From Mesorhizobium sp. (GTDB lineage: Bacteria; Pseudomonadota; Alphaproteobacteria; Rhizobiales; Rhizobiaceae): a DNA stretch of 64,000 nt. The first letter of the stretch is position 1. The number at the start of each line of letters is the position of its first letter. The stretch lies in contig JAIPUZ010000111.1 in the NCBI GenBank assembly GCA_022833215.1, positions 1-64,000 on the forward strand, given 5' to 3'. The notes below the pieces were generated by a model. It made no database searches and had not been told where the DNA came from. It saw only the letters and a program-made list of their open reading frames with translations. The position numbers and the translations under genes are program-made. Below, one piece after another: positions 53,925 through 61,857 of the stretch.

Positions 53925-54857
53925 TCAGAACTGGTAGCGGCGCAGCCGCGTCTGGATGAGGAACAGATAAAGGCACACGCCGGTCAGGATGATGAGGAAC
54001 ATCATGGTGGCGATTGCCGCGCCCATGTTGCGGTCGCCCACCTGAAGCTGGAAGCCGAAGAAAGCGCGGTAGAGGAAGGTGCCGAGAATGTCGGTCGAGT
54101 AGTTGGGGCCGGCCAGCGCGCCCTGAGCCGAGTAGATGAGGTCGAAGGCATTGAAATTGGCCACGAAGGTCAGCACGGAAATGATGCCGATGGACGGCAG
54201 GATCAACGGCAGCTTGATCTTCCAGAACTGCGCCATGCCGGTCACGCCGTCGCATTCGGCCGCCTCGATCACCTCATCGGGAATGGAGAGCAGCGCGGCA
54301 TAGATCAGCATCATGGGAATGCCGACGAACTGCCACACCGAGATCAGGCTGAGTGCGGTGAGCGCATATTCCTCCTTGCCGAGCCACGGTGTGAACAGGC
54401 TTTTCAGGCCGACGAGGTCGAGCAGGTTCGGCGCGACGCCCCAGATCGGCGACAGGATCAGCTTCCATGCGAAGCCGACGATGACGAAGGACAGGATCGT
54501 CGGAATGAAGATGGCGGTCCGGTAAAAGGAAGAGAGGCGCAGTTTCGGGCTGGAAAGCAGCGCCGCCAGCAATATGCCGATCGGGTTCTGGACCAGCATG
54601 TGGATGATGAAGAACCAGACATTGTTCCACAGCGCGTTCCAGAAGCCCCTCGACCAGTTCGGGTCGCCGAACAGCGTGCGGAAGTTGTCGAGCCCCACGA
54701 AGGTCTGGCCGCCGGAAACATTCCGGAACAGCGAGAACTGCAATGTGCCGAACAGCGGCACGATCATGATCGCCGTGTAGACCAGAACAGCCGGAGCCAG
54801 GAACACGATGATGTGCCAGCGGAAGGGCTTTCTCGGTTTCGCGTCACTGGCCGTCAT
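53925..54857 (-). CDS. carbohydrate ABC transporter permease (MalF/UgpA type)
   Basis: A 310-residue permease. Six helices begin at HIIVFLAPAVLVYTAIMIVP, followed by the LFRNVSGGQTFVGLDNFRTL loop of the MalF branch and the EAA loop DEVIEAAECDGVTGMAQFWK. It forms the membrane channel with the MalG-type partner. It lies 141 bases after the binding-protein gene, with a strong hairpin in the gap. Confidence 0.94.
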   Translation of the reverse strand: MTASDAKPRKPFRWHIIVFLAPAVLVYTAIMIVPLFGTLQFSLFRNVSGGQTFVGLDNFRTLFGDPNWSRGFWNALWNNVWFFIIHMLVQNPIGILLAALLSSPKLRLSSFYRTAIFIPTILSFVIVGFAWKLILSPIWGVAPNLLDLVGLKSLFTPWLGKEEYALTALSLISVWQFVGIPMMLIYAALLSIPDEVIEAAECDGVTGMAQFWKIKLPLILPSIGIISVLTFVANFNAFDLIYSAQGALAGPNYSTDILGTFLYRAFFGFQLQVGDRNMGAAIATMMFLIILTGVCLYLFLIQTRLRRYQF

Positions 54858-54966
54858 GAATGTGGTCCGTGGTCGAAGACTTCATCATAAGCTTTCCGCA
54901 GCCTCCGGCGCCAGAGGGCCGGGGGCACGGAAAGCACGGATTTGGGGCAGGGAATGCGGAAGGAGC

Positions 54967-54990
54967 CCTCCCCGGAAAGCCGGGGAGGGG
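54967..54990 (-). terminator. hairpin between binding-protein and permease genes
   Basis: A perfect 10-base-pair hairpin (CCCTCCCCGG, loop AAAG on the plus strand, mirrored arm) eight bases after the binding-protein stop, without a T-run. Such hairpins usually let only part of the transcripts continue and protect the binding-protein mRNA, giving more binding protein than permease. Confidence 0.7.
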
Positions 54991-54998
54991 AAATCCGG

Positions 54999-56252
54999 TC
55001 ATTCGGCCGGCTTGTACCAGCTGTCGAGACCGGCTTGCAGCTTCTTGGCCGCATCTTCCGGGCTCACCGTGCCGTTGATCACGTTGGCGGATTCCACCCA
55101 GGTTTCGTTTTCGAGATTGGGCGTGCCGCGCGACAGGATCTGGTAGGTCGAGCGGATGGTTGACTTGCACTTGTCGCGCCACGAGACGAACTCCTGCGCC
55201 AGCGGATCTTCCATCTTCACCGGGGTCGAGTTCAGGCTGAAGAAGCCGGGCAGGGCGTTGGCATAGATCTCGGCGAATTCCGGCGAAGCCACCCAGGTGA
55301 GGAAGGTCTTCGCGGCTTCCGGGTTCTTGGAAGCAGCGTTCATGCCGATGCCGATATCGGTGTGGTCGGAAATGTAGCAGGCGTCGCCGGCCGCCTTGAC
55401 CGGGGGCGGGAAGGCGCCCATCTCGAAGTCGACCTGCGTGTTGAACACCGAAATCTCCCACGAGCCGGCCGGGAAGATGGCGGCGCGGCCGAGCGTGAAC
55501 AGGTTCTGGCTGTCGGGGTAGGTCTGCGCCTCGAAGCCATCGCCGAGATAGGGCTTCCACTTCGCCAGCGTGGCGAAGGGCTCCACCCATTGCGGGTCGG
55601 TCAGCTTCTGCTCGCCCTTGATGAGCGCCAGACGGCCTTCCTCGCCATGCCAGTAGTTGGGGCCGATGTTCTGGTAGCCCATGGTGGCGGCTTCCCACAG
55701 GTCCTTGGTGCCCATGGCCATGGGAATGTAGTTGCCGTCTTCCTTGATCTTGTCGAGGGCGGCGAAGAATTCGTCCTCGGTCGCCGGCGGCTCAATGCCG
55801 AGCTCCCTGAAGGCGTCCTTGTTGTAGATGAAGCCGTGGATCACCGAGGCCATCGGCACGCAGAAGGTCTGCTTGCCGTCGTCGGTGGTCCAGGCGGATT
55901 TGGCCACGTCGGAGAAGTTTTCGATGCCGGAAAGATCGGTCAGATCGGCGAGCTTGCCGTTCTTGAACAGGTCGAGCGAGGCGTCGAACGGGCGGCAGGT
56001 GATGATGTCGCCGGCCGAACCGGCGTCGAGCTTGGCGTTGAGGGCGGCATTGTATTCGGTCGGGGCCGAAGGCGAGAACACCACCTTGATATCGGGGTGG
56101 GCGGCCTGGAAGGCGGGGATGAGCTTCTCCTGCCAGATGGCGAGGTCGTCATTGCGCCAGCTTTCGATGGTGAGCGTGGCTTCCTGCGCATGGGCGGCCG
56201 AGCACAGAAGGCTCGATCCCAGAAGCGCTGCGGTGAAGAGTTTCATGTTCAT
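54999..56252 (-). CDS. sugar ABC transporter substrate-binding protein (family 1)
   Basis: A 417-residue periplasmic protein with a signal peptide ending SAAHAQ. SBP_bac_1 features are IPAFQAAHPDIKVVFSPSAP, YNAALNAKLDAGSAGDIITC and GDACYISDHTDIGIGMNAAS. First gene of the transporter operon; GGGAG lies seven bases before the ATG. Together with the divergent NagA/SIS/kinase operon it probably imports N-acetylglucosamine, chitobiose or a related amino sugar (inference from context). Confidence 0.93.
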   Translation of the reverse strand: MNMKLFTAALLGSSLLCSAAHAQEATLTIESWRNDDLAIWQEKLIPAFQAAHPDIKVVFSPSAPTEYNAALNAKLDAGSAGDIITCRPFDASLDLFKNGKLADLTDLSGIENFSDVAKSAWTTDDGKQTFCVPMASVIHGFIYNKDAFRELGIEPPATEDEFFAALDKIKEDGNYIPMAMGTKDLWEAATMGYQNIGPNYWHGEEGRLALIKGEQKLTDPQWVEPFATLAKWKPYLGDGFEAQTYPDSQNLFTLGRAAIFPAGSWEISVFNTQVDFEMGAFPPPVKAAGDACYISDHTDIGIGMNAASKNPEAAKTFLTWVASPEFAEIYANALPGFFSLNSTPVKMEDPLAQEFVSWRDKCKSTIRSTYQILSRGTPNLENETWVESANVINGTVSPEDAAKKLQAGLDSWYKPAE

Positions 56253-56526
56253 GCTCGGTCTCCCTGTTGGGCCTTTTCAGGCCGGTTGTGTCGAATGAAG
56301 CTGCGCATACGGGCGGCGGCGCGCCGGGCTGCGGAAGCCCTGCCTGAACGCTTTCCCGATTATGGACAGGTGCGCGGCCATCGGAAAGCGGGTTTCCGGC
56401 TGGCTTCGACTGGCGTGTTGGAAAAGGATGCGGGCTTGCGGCTGCCGCAGATGTTTGCGGAAGCCGGCTGTCCGGTGCGCAATCTTGCTGCGGATATCCA
56501 TCGCTCCCCTCGTTCTCCTGATTGAA

Positions 56527-56554
56527 ACAATACCAAAAAAATACCACTTGTCCA
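56527..56554 (-). promoter_or_regulatory. promoter and operator of the amino-sugar transporter operon
   Basis: On the minus strand, TGGACA (56549-56554), a 16-base spacer and TATTGT (56527-56532). Two direct copies of TGGTATT, four bases apart (plus-strand AATACCA at 56529-56535 and 56540-56546), fill the spacer and run into the -10. This mirrors the promoter at 56665-56692. The leader to the binding-protein start would be about 270 bases and holds no gene. Confidence 0.65.
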
Positions 56555-56664
56555 CGCTTATTAACCTTTTGCTGGCGGGCAAGCGGATGCGGCATGAAAA
56601 TCTCTTGTATTTTAACAAAATTGCTCGTTCTGCTGCCGCTGCGTTATGCCGTCAAAATTAACAC

Positions 56665-56692
56665 TTGGATATTGGTATTTAAGTGGTATTAT
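56665..56692 (+). promoter_or_regulatory. promoter and operator of the kinase-gntR-SIS-nagA operon
   Basis: TTGGAT (56665-56670), a 16-base spacer and TATTAT (56687-56692). Two direct copies of TGGTATT (56673-56679 and 56684-56690) with a four-base gap occupy the spacer and -10, so a bound repressor would block polymerase. Transcription should start near 56699, right at the GGAGGG (56700-56705) that serves the GTG start at 56712. Confidence 0.68.
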
Positions 56693-56711
56693 AAGGAATG
56701 GAGGGTCGAAG

Positions 56712-57596
56712 GTGGATTTCATACTCGGCATAGATGGCGGCGGAACCGGTTGCAGGGCGGCGCTCGCCACCCCTGACGGACAGGTGCTGGCGCGCGGCAG
56801 TTCGGGAGCGGCCAACATCCGTACCGACCTGACCAGCGCCCGCGGTCATATCGTCGAGGCGGCGCAGCGGGCCTTTATCGCGGCCGGCAAGGATTCCGCG
56901 CTGATCGTGCACACTCCGGCCGTGCTCGGGCTCGCCGGCGCCAATGTCGGCACCTATCGCCAGCAGTTGCAGGCCATCCTGCCGTTCCGGGAAAGCCGGG
57001 TGGAAAGCGATGCCGAGATCGCGCTGGAAGGCGCGATCGGTGGCGGCGACGGCGCGATTGCGGTGCTGGGCACCGGCAGCGCCTACCGGGTGCGCCGCAA
57101 CGGCGTTTCGCGCCCTGTCGGCGGATGGGGTTTTCAGGTGGGCGATCAGGCAAGCGGCGCGCGCATCGGTCGCGACCTGCTGGAACAGACGCTGCTTGCC
57201 TATGACGGCATATGCGAAGCCTCCGCCCTGACGCGCGAGATCATGGCCGTGTTCCGCGACAATCCCGAGGATGTGGTCGAATTCACCGTGGCGGCAAAGC
57301 CGGGCGACTATGGCGGTTTCGCGCCCAAGGTCTTCGACCATGCCGCGCGGGGCGATGCGGTGGCGCGCCGTATCGTCGACAAGGCGGTGGCCGATGTGGA
57401 CGGATCGCTTGGAGCGTTGCGGCTCGGCGAAGGTGACGTGCTTTGCCTTCTGGGCGGGCTGGCAAGTCTCTACGCGCCCTTGCTTGCGCCGCGCTACCGG
57501 GCCTTGCTGCGTGAGCCGCAGGGCGATGCGCTGGCCGGAGCGGTGCGCATGGCTGCCCGATATTTCGGCCATGCGGGCGGGACCGGCAATGGCTGA
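56712..57596 (+). CDS. BadF/BadG/BcrA/BcrD-type N-acetylglucosamine kinase
   Basis: A 294-residue ASKHA-fold kinase. The phosphate-1 motif is ILGIDGGGTGCRAALA, followed by LGLAGANVG, VLGTGSAYRVRR (phosphate-2 region) and GGWGFQVGDQASGARIGRDL. This group phosphorylates N-acetylglucosamine or glucosamine with ATP. I place the start at the GTG 56712, six bases after GGAGGG. First gene of the amino-sugar catabolic operon; its end overlaps the gntR start by eight bases. Confidence 0.9.
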   Translation: MDFILGIDGGGTGCRAALATPDGQVLARGSSGAANIRTDLTSARGHIVEAAQRAFIAAGKDSALIVHTPAVLGLAGANVGTYRQQLQAILPFRESRVESDAEIALEGAIGGGDGAIAVLGTGSAYRVRRNGVSRPVGGWGFQVGDQASGARIGRDLLEQTLLAYDGICEASALTREIMAVFRDNPEDVVEFTVAAKPGDYGGFAPKVFDHAARGDAVARRIVDKAVADVDGSLGALRLGEGDVLCLLGGLASLYAPLLAPRYRALLREPQGDALAGAVRMAARYFGHAGGTGNG

Positions 57597-58374
57597 GGAT
57601 GCCGACAATCTGTTTGCGGGGATCAGGGAGACGGCACGGGGTCAGCCGCTTTACCTGCATCTGCGCCGGACCATCGAGGAAGCCGTCGGGAACGGCCTGC
57701 TGGGGCCGGGCGACGCGCTGCCCTCCGAGCGCGACATAGCCGTTCAGGCGGATATTTCGCGTGTGACCGTGCGCAAGGCGGTGCGCGATCTGGTCGGGAG
57801 CGGGGTGCTGGTGCAGCGCCACGGCTCAGGCACGTTCGTGGCCCCGCGCGTCGAGCGTGTCGAACAGTCGCTGTCGCGGCTCACCTCTTTCACCGAGGAC
57901 ATGGCAAGGCGCGGCAAGGCCGTGACGTCGCAATGGCTGGACCGGGGCGTGTTCACCCCCTCGCCGGACGAGATGATGGTGCTCGGCCTGTCGGCCCGGG
58001 AACTGGTGGTGCGCATGGCGCGCCTGCGCATGGCCGACGGAACGCCGCTTGCCATCGAGCGTGCCTGCGTGTCGGCCAGCATGCTGCCCGAACCGGAGCT
58101 CATCGGCGCTTCGCTCTACGCTGCGCTGGGCAAGGCGGGCTATCGTCCGGTACGGGCCGTGCAGCGCATTTCGGCTGCCAACCTCACCGGTCAGGATGCG
58201 GAGCTGCTGAAGGTTGCGGCTGGCGCAGCCGGCTTGAGCATCGAACGCATCTCCTATCTTGCCAGCGGCAGGGTGGTGGAATTCACCCGCTCGGTCTATC
58301 GGGGCGATGCCTATGATTTCGTGGCCGAGTTGCGCCTGAGCGGGCCCGGCGATGACAGTGGAGGAAGTGCATGA
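57589..58374 (+). CDS. GntR family regulator, HutC subfamily
   Basis: A 261-residue repressor with an N-terminal winged helix (about 20-85, QPLYLHLRRTIEEAVGNGLL, then LPSERDIAVQADISRVTVRK) and a C-terminal UTRA ligand-binding domain (LTSFTEDMARRGKAVTSQWL). NagR/DasR/PhnF-like members sense amino-sugar phosphates. Embedded in the operon between the kinase and SIS genes, with overlaps on both sides. It is the likely binder of the TGGTATT repeats at 56529-56546 and 56673-56690. Confidence 0.92.
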   Translation: MAEDADNLFAGIRETARGQPLYLHLRRTIEEAVGNGLLGPGDALPSERDIAVQADISRVTVRKAVRDLVGSGVLVQRHGSGTFVAPRVERVEQSLSRLTSFTEDMARRGKAVTSQWLDRGVFTPSPDEMMVLGLSARELVVRMARLRMADGTPLAIERACVSASMLPEPELIGASLYAALGKAGYRPVRAVQRISAANLTGQDAELLKVAAGAAGLSIERISYLASGRVVEFTRSVYRGDAYDFVAELRLSGPGDDSGGSA

Positions 58375-59402
58375 CGACGGCCGCAACCCATATGCGAACC
58401 GAGATCGAGGAGATACCGCAGGCCGTCGCCCGCTTCCTCGACCGGTCGGACAGTTTGCTTGAGGATGTCGCGCAGGATTTACGCCGCCGTGCGCCGGGCT
58501 TCGTCGTTACCGTGGCGCGCGGTTCGTCCGCCCATGCCGCGACATATCTGAAATATGCGGTGGAACTGACGGCCGGACTCGCGGTGGCGCCGATCGGACC
58601 GTCCGTTGCCTCGATCTATGGGGCAAAGCTGCGCCTCGATCGCGCGGCGTGCCTGGCCGTGTCGCAGTCCGGCAAGAGCCCGGACATCGTGGCTCTGGCG
58701 CAAAGCGCGGCGGAGCAGGGGGCGGTCACGATTGCCCTCACCAACACGGCCGGCTCGCCGCTGGCCGGCGTTTGCGACCACGCCATCGACATCATGGCCG
58801 GACCGGAGCGGAGCGTCGCCGCCACCAAGACCTTCGTCAACTCGGCTGTGGCCGGGCTGGCGCTGATGGCGCACTCCACCCGGGACGAAACGCTTCTGGC
58901 GGCGCTCCAGCAGCTGCCGCAGTCGCTGGAGCGGGCGCTCGCCTGCGACTGGAGCGCGCTGATCGAGCCGTTCGGCAGGCAGGGTTCGCTGTTCATTCTC
59001 GGGCGCGGCCCATCGAGCGCCATGGCCAGCGAGGCAGCGCTGAAGTTCAAGGAAACCTGCGGCGTTCATGCCGAAGCCTATAGTGCGGCAGAGGTCATGC
59101 ATGGCCCGATGGCGCTGGTCGGCCCGGGCTTTCCGGTGCTGGCGCTCGCCGCGCGTGACGCGGCCGAGCCGTCGCTGGTCGAGGCCGTCGATGCGCTGGC
59201 GGACAAGCAGGCCGCCGCCTTCGCGACCAGCGACCGTGTGGCGAAGGCCGCGCGGCTGCCGTTCGCGGCCACCGGCCACCCGCTGACCGATCCGCTGCCG
59301 CTGATCGTGTCCTTCTATGCATTCGTCGAGGCTTTCGCCCGGCACAGGGGCCTCAATCCCGACACGCCCCGCAATCTGCGCAAGGTAACGGAGACGATAT
59401 GA
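58371..59402 (+). CDS. SIS-domain glucosamine-6-phosphate deaminase/isomerase (NagB-II type)
   Basis: A 343-residue protein with two sugar-isomerase domains resembling the isomerase half of GlmS without the glutaminase half. Visible are VARGSSAHAATYLKYAVEL, SQSGKSPDIVALAQSAAEQG, RSVAATKTFVNSAV and the KFKETCGVHAEAYSAAEVMH catalytic region. NagB-II proteins convert glucosamine-6-phosphate to fructose-6-phosphate and ammonia. It is coupled by ATGA overlaps to gntR and nagA, completing a GlcNAc-6-P to Fru-6-P pathway. Confidence 0.93.
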   Translation: MTTAATHMRTEIEEIPQAVARFLDRSDSLLEDVAQDLRRRAPGFVVTVARGSSAHAATYLKYAVELTAGLAVAPIGPSVASIYGAKLRLDRAACLAVSQSGKSPDIVALAQSAAEQGAVTIALTNTAGSPLAGVCDHAIDIMAGPERSVAATKTFVNSAVAGLALMAHSTRDETLLAALQQLPQSLERALACDWSALIEPFGRQGSLFILGRGPSSAMASEAALKFKETCGVHAEAYSAAEVMHGPMALVGPGFPVLALAARDAAEPSLVEAVDALADKQAAAFATSDRVAKAARLPFAATGHPLTDPLPLIVSFYAFVEAFARHRGLNPDTPRNLRKVTETI

Positions 59403-60559
59403 GCGAGCGTTTCGCCCTTTCGGGGGCCAGGATTTTCGATGGCGAAACCTGGCATGACGACGCGGCTCTGGTCGTGGCCCACGGCACGATAGAGGCCATT
59501 GTGCCGGCTGTTTCCATCCCCGCCGGCGTGAAACGGGTCGAGGCCGGTGGCGCCGTGCTGGCGCCCGGTTTCATCGACCTTCAGGTCAATGGCGGTGGCG
59601 GGGTGATGCTCAATGATCATCCCGACCTCGCCTCCATCGAAACCATCTGTTCTGCTCATCTGCCGTTCGGCACCACGGCGCTGCTGCCCACCCTGATCAC
59701 CGATACGCCGCGGATCACCGCGGCGGCGCTAGACGCGGGCAGGCAGGCGGCCGCGAAGAATGTTCCCGGTTTCCTCGGCCTGCATCTGGAGGGTCCGCAT
59801 CTGTCGCTGGCCCGCAAGGGCGCGCACGATCCGGAACTGATCCGCAGGATGGACGACGCCGATCTGAAGGCGCTGGCGGCGGCAGTCGGCGCCATGCCGG
59901 TGCTTCTGACAACGATCGCACCGGAATCGGTCAGCCCCGAACAGGTGGAGGCGCTGGCAAAGGCCGGCGTCATTGTAAGCCTCGGCCATTCCGACGCCTC
60001 CTATGCGACGGCAACCGCCTATGCGGAAGCCGGCGCGAACATGGCCACGCACCTCTTCAACGCGATGAGCCCGCTGGGCAGCCGGGAGCCGGGGCTCGCC
60101 GGCGCGGCCATCGATACCGGCACCTTGTTCGCCGGCCTGATCGCGGACGGCATCCATGTCGATCCGGCCACCATGGCGATTGCGCTCAGGGCCAAGCGCG
60201 GTCCGGCGAGAATTTTCCTCGTCACCGACGCGATGGCGACGATCGGCACGCACATGTCCTCTTTCACGCTGAACGGGCGCACCGTCTATCGCAGGGAAGG
60301 CAGCCTGCGGCTTGGCGACGGAACGCTGGCCGGTGCCGATCTCGACATGATCTCGGCCGTGCGCTTCATGCACCGCACCATCGGTCTTGAACTCGGCGAG
60401 GCCCTGCGCATGGCCTCGACCTACCCGGCGCAGGCGGTCGGGCAGTCGCAGCGTCTCGGGCGGCTGACGAAAGGCATGCGCGCCAACATCGTCGCCCTCT
60501 CGGACGACCTCGACGTGGCCTCCGTATGGATCGACGGCGTGCGCTCGTTCAAGGCCTGA
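59399..60559 (+). CDS. nagA: N-acetylglucosamine-6-phosphate deacetylase
   Basis: A 386-residue amidohydrolase-superfamily enzyme that removes acetate from GlcNAc-6-P. Metal and catalytic residues sit in LGLHLEGPHLSLARKGAHD, VSLGHSDASYATA, MATHLFNAMSPLGSREPG and LVTDAMATIG. It opens with the barrel-flanking FALSGARIFDGETW. Last gene of the operon. It provides the step between the kinase and the NagB-II-type enzyme. Tandem short repeats begin at its stop codon. Confidence 0.95.
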   Translation: MSERFALSGARIFDGETWHDDAALVVAHGTIEAIVPAVSIPAGVKRVEAGGAVLAPGFIDLQVNGGGGVMLNDHPDLASIETICSAHLPFGTTALLPTLITDTPRITAAALDAGRQAAAKNVPGFLGLHLEGPHLSLARKGAHDPELIRRMDDADLKALAAAVGAMPVLLTTIAPESVSPEQVEALAKAGVIVSLGHSDASYATATAYAEAGANMATHLFNAMSPLGSREPGLAGAAIDTGTLFAGLIADGIHVDPATMAIALRAKRGPARIFLVTDAMATIGTHMSSFTLNGRTVYRREGSLRLGDGTLAGADLDMISAVRFMHRTIGLELGEALRMASTYPAQAVGQSQRLGRLTKGMRANIVALSDDLDVASVWIDGVRSFKA

Positions 60560-60634
60560 GGCGCGAGGCCGATCAAAAAAGGCCTGAGGCGCAAGCCGAT
60601 CAAAAAGGCCGAGGCGCAAGCCGAACTGAAAAAA
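60553..60634. repeat. three tandem copies of a 26-28-base unit after nagA
   Basis: Units start GGCCTGAGGCGCGAGGCC (60553), GGCCTGAGGCGCAAGCC (60581) and GGCCGAGGCGCAAGCC (60607), each ending in a GATCAAAAA-like A-run. The first copy includes the last seven bases of nagA. The GGC/GCC parts can pair into small stems. The last A-run (60629-60634) reads as a T-run on the minus strand, 17 bases beyond the rpe stop, so the array may act as a transcription end for both nagA and rpe. Confidence 0.75.
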
Positions 60635-60650
60635 GGCCGGCGCTGGCTAT

Positions 60651-61328
60651 CTATCGGCGGGCGGCGTCGGCGGCCTGACGGATCGCCTCGATATTGGCGC
60701 GGTAGGAGGCCACGGTGCCGCCCTTGAACACGGCCGCGCCTGCCACCAGCACGTTCGCGCCGGCGGCGGCGACCAGGGGCGCCGTCTCCGGCGTGACGCC
60801 GCCATCGATCTGGATATCGATGGGGCGGTAGCCGATCATCGCCTTGACGCGCCTCACCTTGTCCACCACCGCCGGAATGAAAGCCTGTCCGCCAAAACCG
60901 GGATTGACGGTCATCAAAAGGATGAGGTCCAGCCGGTCGAGCACATATTCGATGACGTTTTCCGGGGTGCCGGGATTGAGCGAGACGCCGGCCTTCTTGC
61001 CAAGGTTACGGATGGTCTGCAGCGAGCGGTCGAGATGCGGGCCGGCCTCGGCATGGACGGTGATGCCGTCGCAGCCGGCCTCGGCGAAGGCCGCGAGATA
61101 AGGATCGACCGGTGCGACCATCAGATGGGCGTCGAAATAGGCGTCGGTGCGGTTGCGGATCGCCTTGATGACGGGCGCGCCGAAGGTGATGTTGGGCACG
61201 AAGTGCCCGTCCATGACGTCGAGATGCACCCAGTCCGCGCCGGCCTCGACAATGGCCTCGACCTCGTCGCCGAGTTTCGAGAAATCCGATGACAGAACCG
61301 ACGGTGCGATCAGGGTCCCTGCGCTCAT
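60651..61328 (-). CDS. rpe: ribulose-phosphate 3-epimerase
   Basis: A 225-residue TIM-barrel enzyme interconverting ribulose-5-phosphate and xylulose-5-phosphate in the pentose phosphate pathway. Catalytic segments are [60 protein letters not shown] and [11 protein letters not shown]. The start at 61328 gives the family N terminus. Standard length. Confidence 0.96.
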   Translation of the reverse strand: MSAGTLIAPSVLSSDFSKLGDEVEAIVEAGADWVHLDVMDGHFVPNITFGAPVIKAIRNRTDAYFDAHLMVAPVDPYLAAFAEAGCDGITVHAEAGPHLDRSLQTIRNLGKKAGVSLNPGTPENVIEYVLDRLDLILLMTVNPGFGGQAFIPAVVDKVRRVKAMIGYRPIDIQIDGGVTPETAPLVAAAGANVLVAGAAVFKGGTVASYRANIEAIRQAADAARR

Positions 61329-61494
61329 TCCTTGCACTCCTGCTGTAGGCACAGCCTGCCTATAGCATCGGGAAAGGAACGGGAAACCGCTTTTTGAATT
61401 TTTCCGCGCCTTGTTTCGGCCAATTCGCCGCATGGTCTACACAATGCCCGAATCCTGCCATAAGTCGGCCCTGCGTCGGGACAGGGAGACGGCA

Positions 61495-61857
61495 TTGTCG
61501 AGATTGGTCGCAGCAGCGCGGATTTGTGGTGCCGCCGGCATAAGCGTGATGGTGGCGGGGTGCGGCAACTCGCTGACCGAGCGTCAGGATCAGGCCGTTG
61601 TTTCGGCGCTGCCTTACGACAGCGTGCCCTGCGATGCGCTGTTCATGCACCGCGATGCGCTGGCCGTGCAATACGGCTTGCCGCCCGATGCCAGGCCCGT
61701 CTTCGTGCGGCAGCCCTACGGCACGGGGCCGCTGACGCCGGATATCCGTTCCGAACACCGCCGCAAGGCCGAGAGCGCGCGCGGCGAGATCGACGCCATG
61801 AACCGTTCGCTGAAGCGCCGGAAATGTGTCGCGCAGGCGCCCGCCGTGCCTCAGTAG
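61495..61857 (+). CDS. small predicted lipoprotein of unknown function
   Basis: With a TTG start at 61495 (AGGGAG six bases upstream), the 120-residue product has a lipoprotein signal (SRLVAAARICGAAGISVMVAGC). A mature part with DSVPCDALFMHRDALAVQYG and a conserved-looking PDARPVFVRQPYGTGPLTPD follows, then a charged helix ending in KRRKCVAQ. An ATG at 61444 would add 17 residues and push the signal inward. I recognise no named family. It ends seven bases inside the convergent reductase gene. Confidence 0.7.
   Translation: MSRLVAAARICGAAGISVMVAGCGNSLTERQDQAVVSALPYDSVPCDALFMHRDALAVQYGLPPDARPVFVRQPYGTGPLTPDIRSEHRRKAESARGEIDAMNRSLKRRKCVAQAPAVPQ

Noticed and set aside
60553-60634. CRISPR-like array
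   Set aside because: Copies are directly adjacent with no spacers of constant length, only three units exist, and no cas genes are present.
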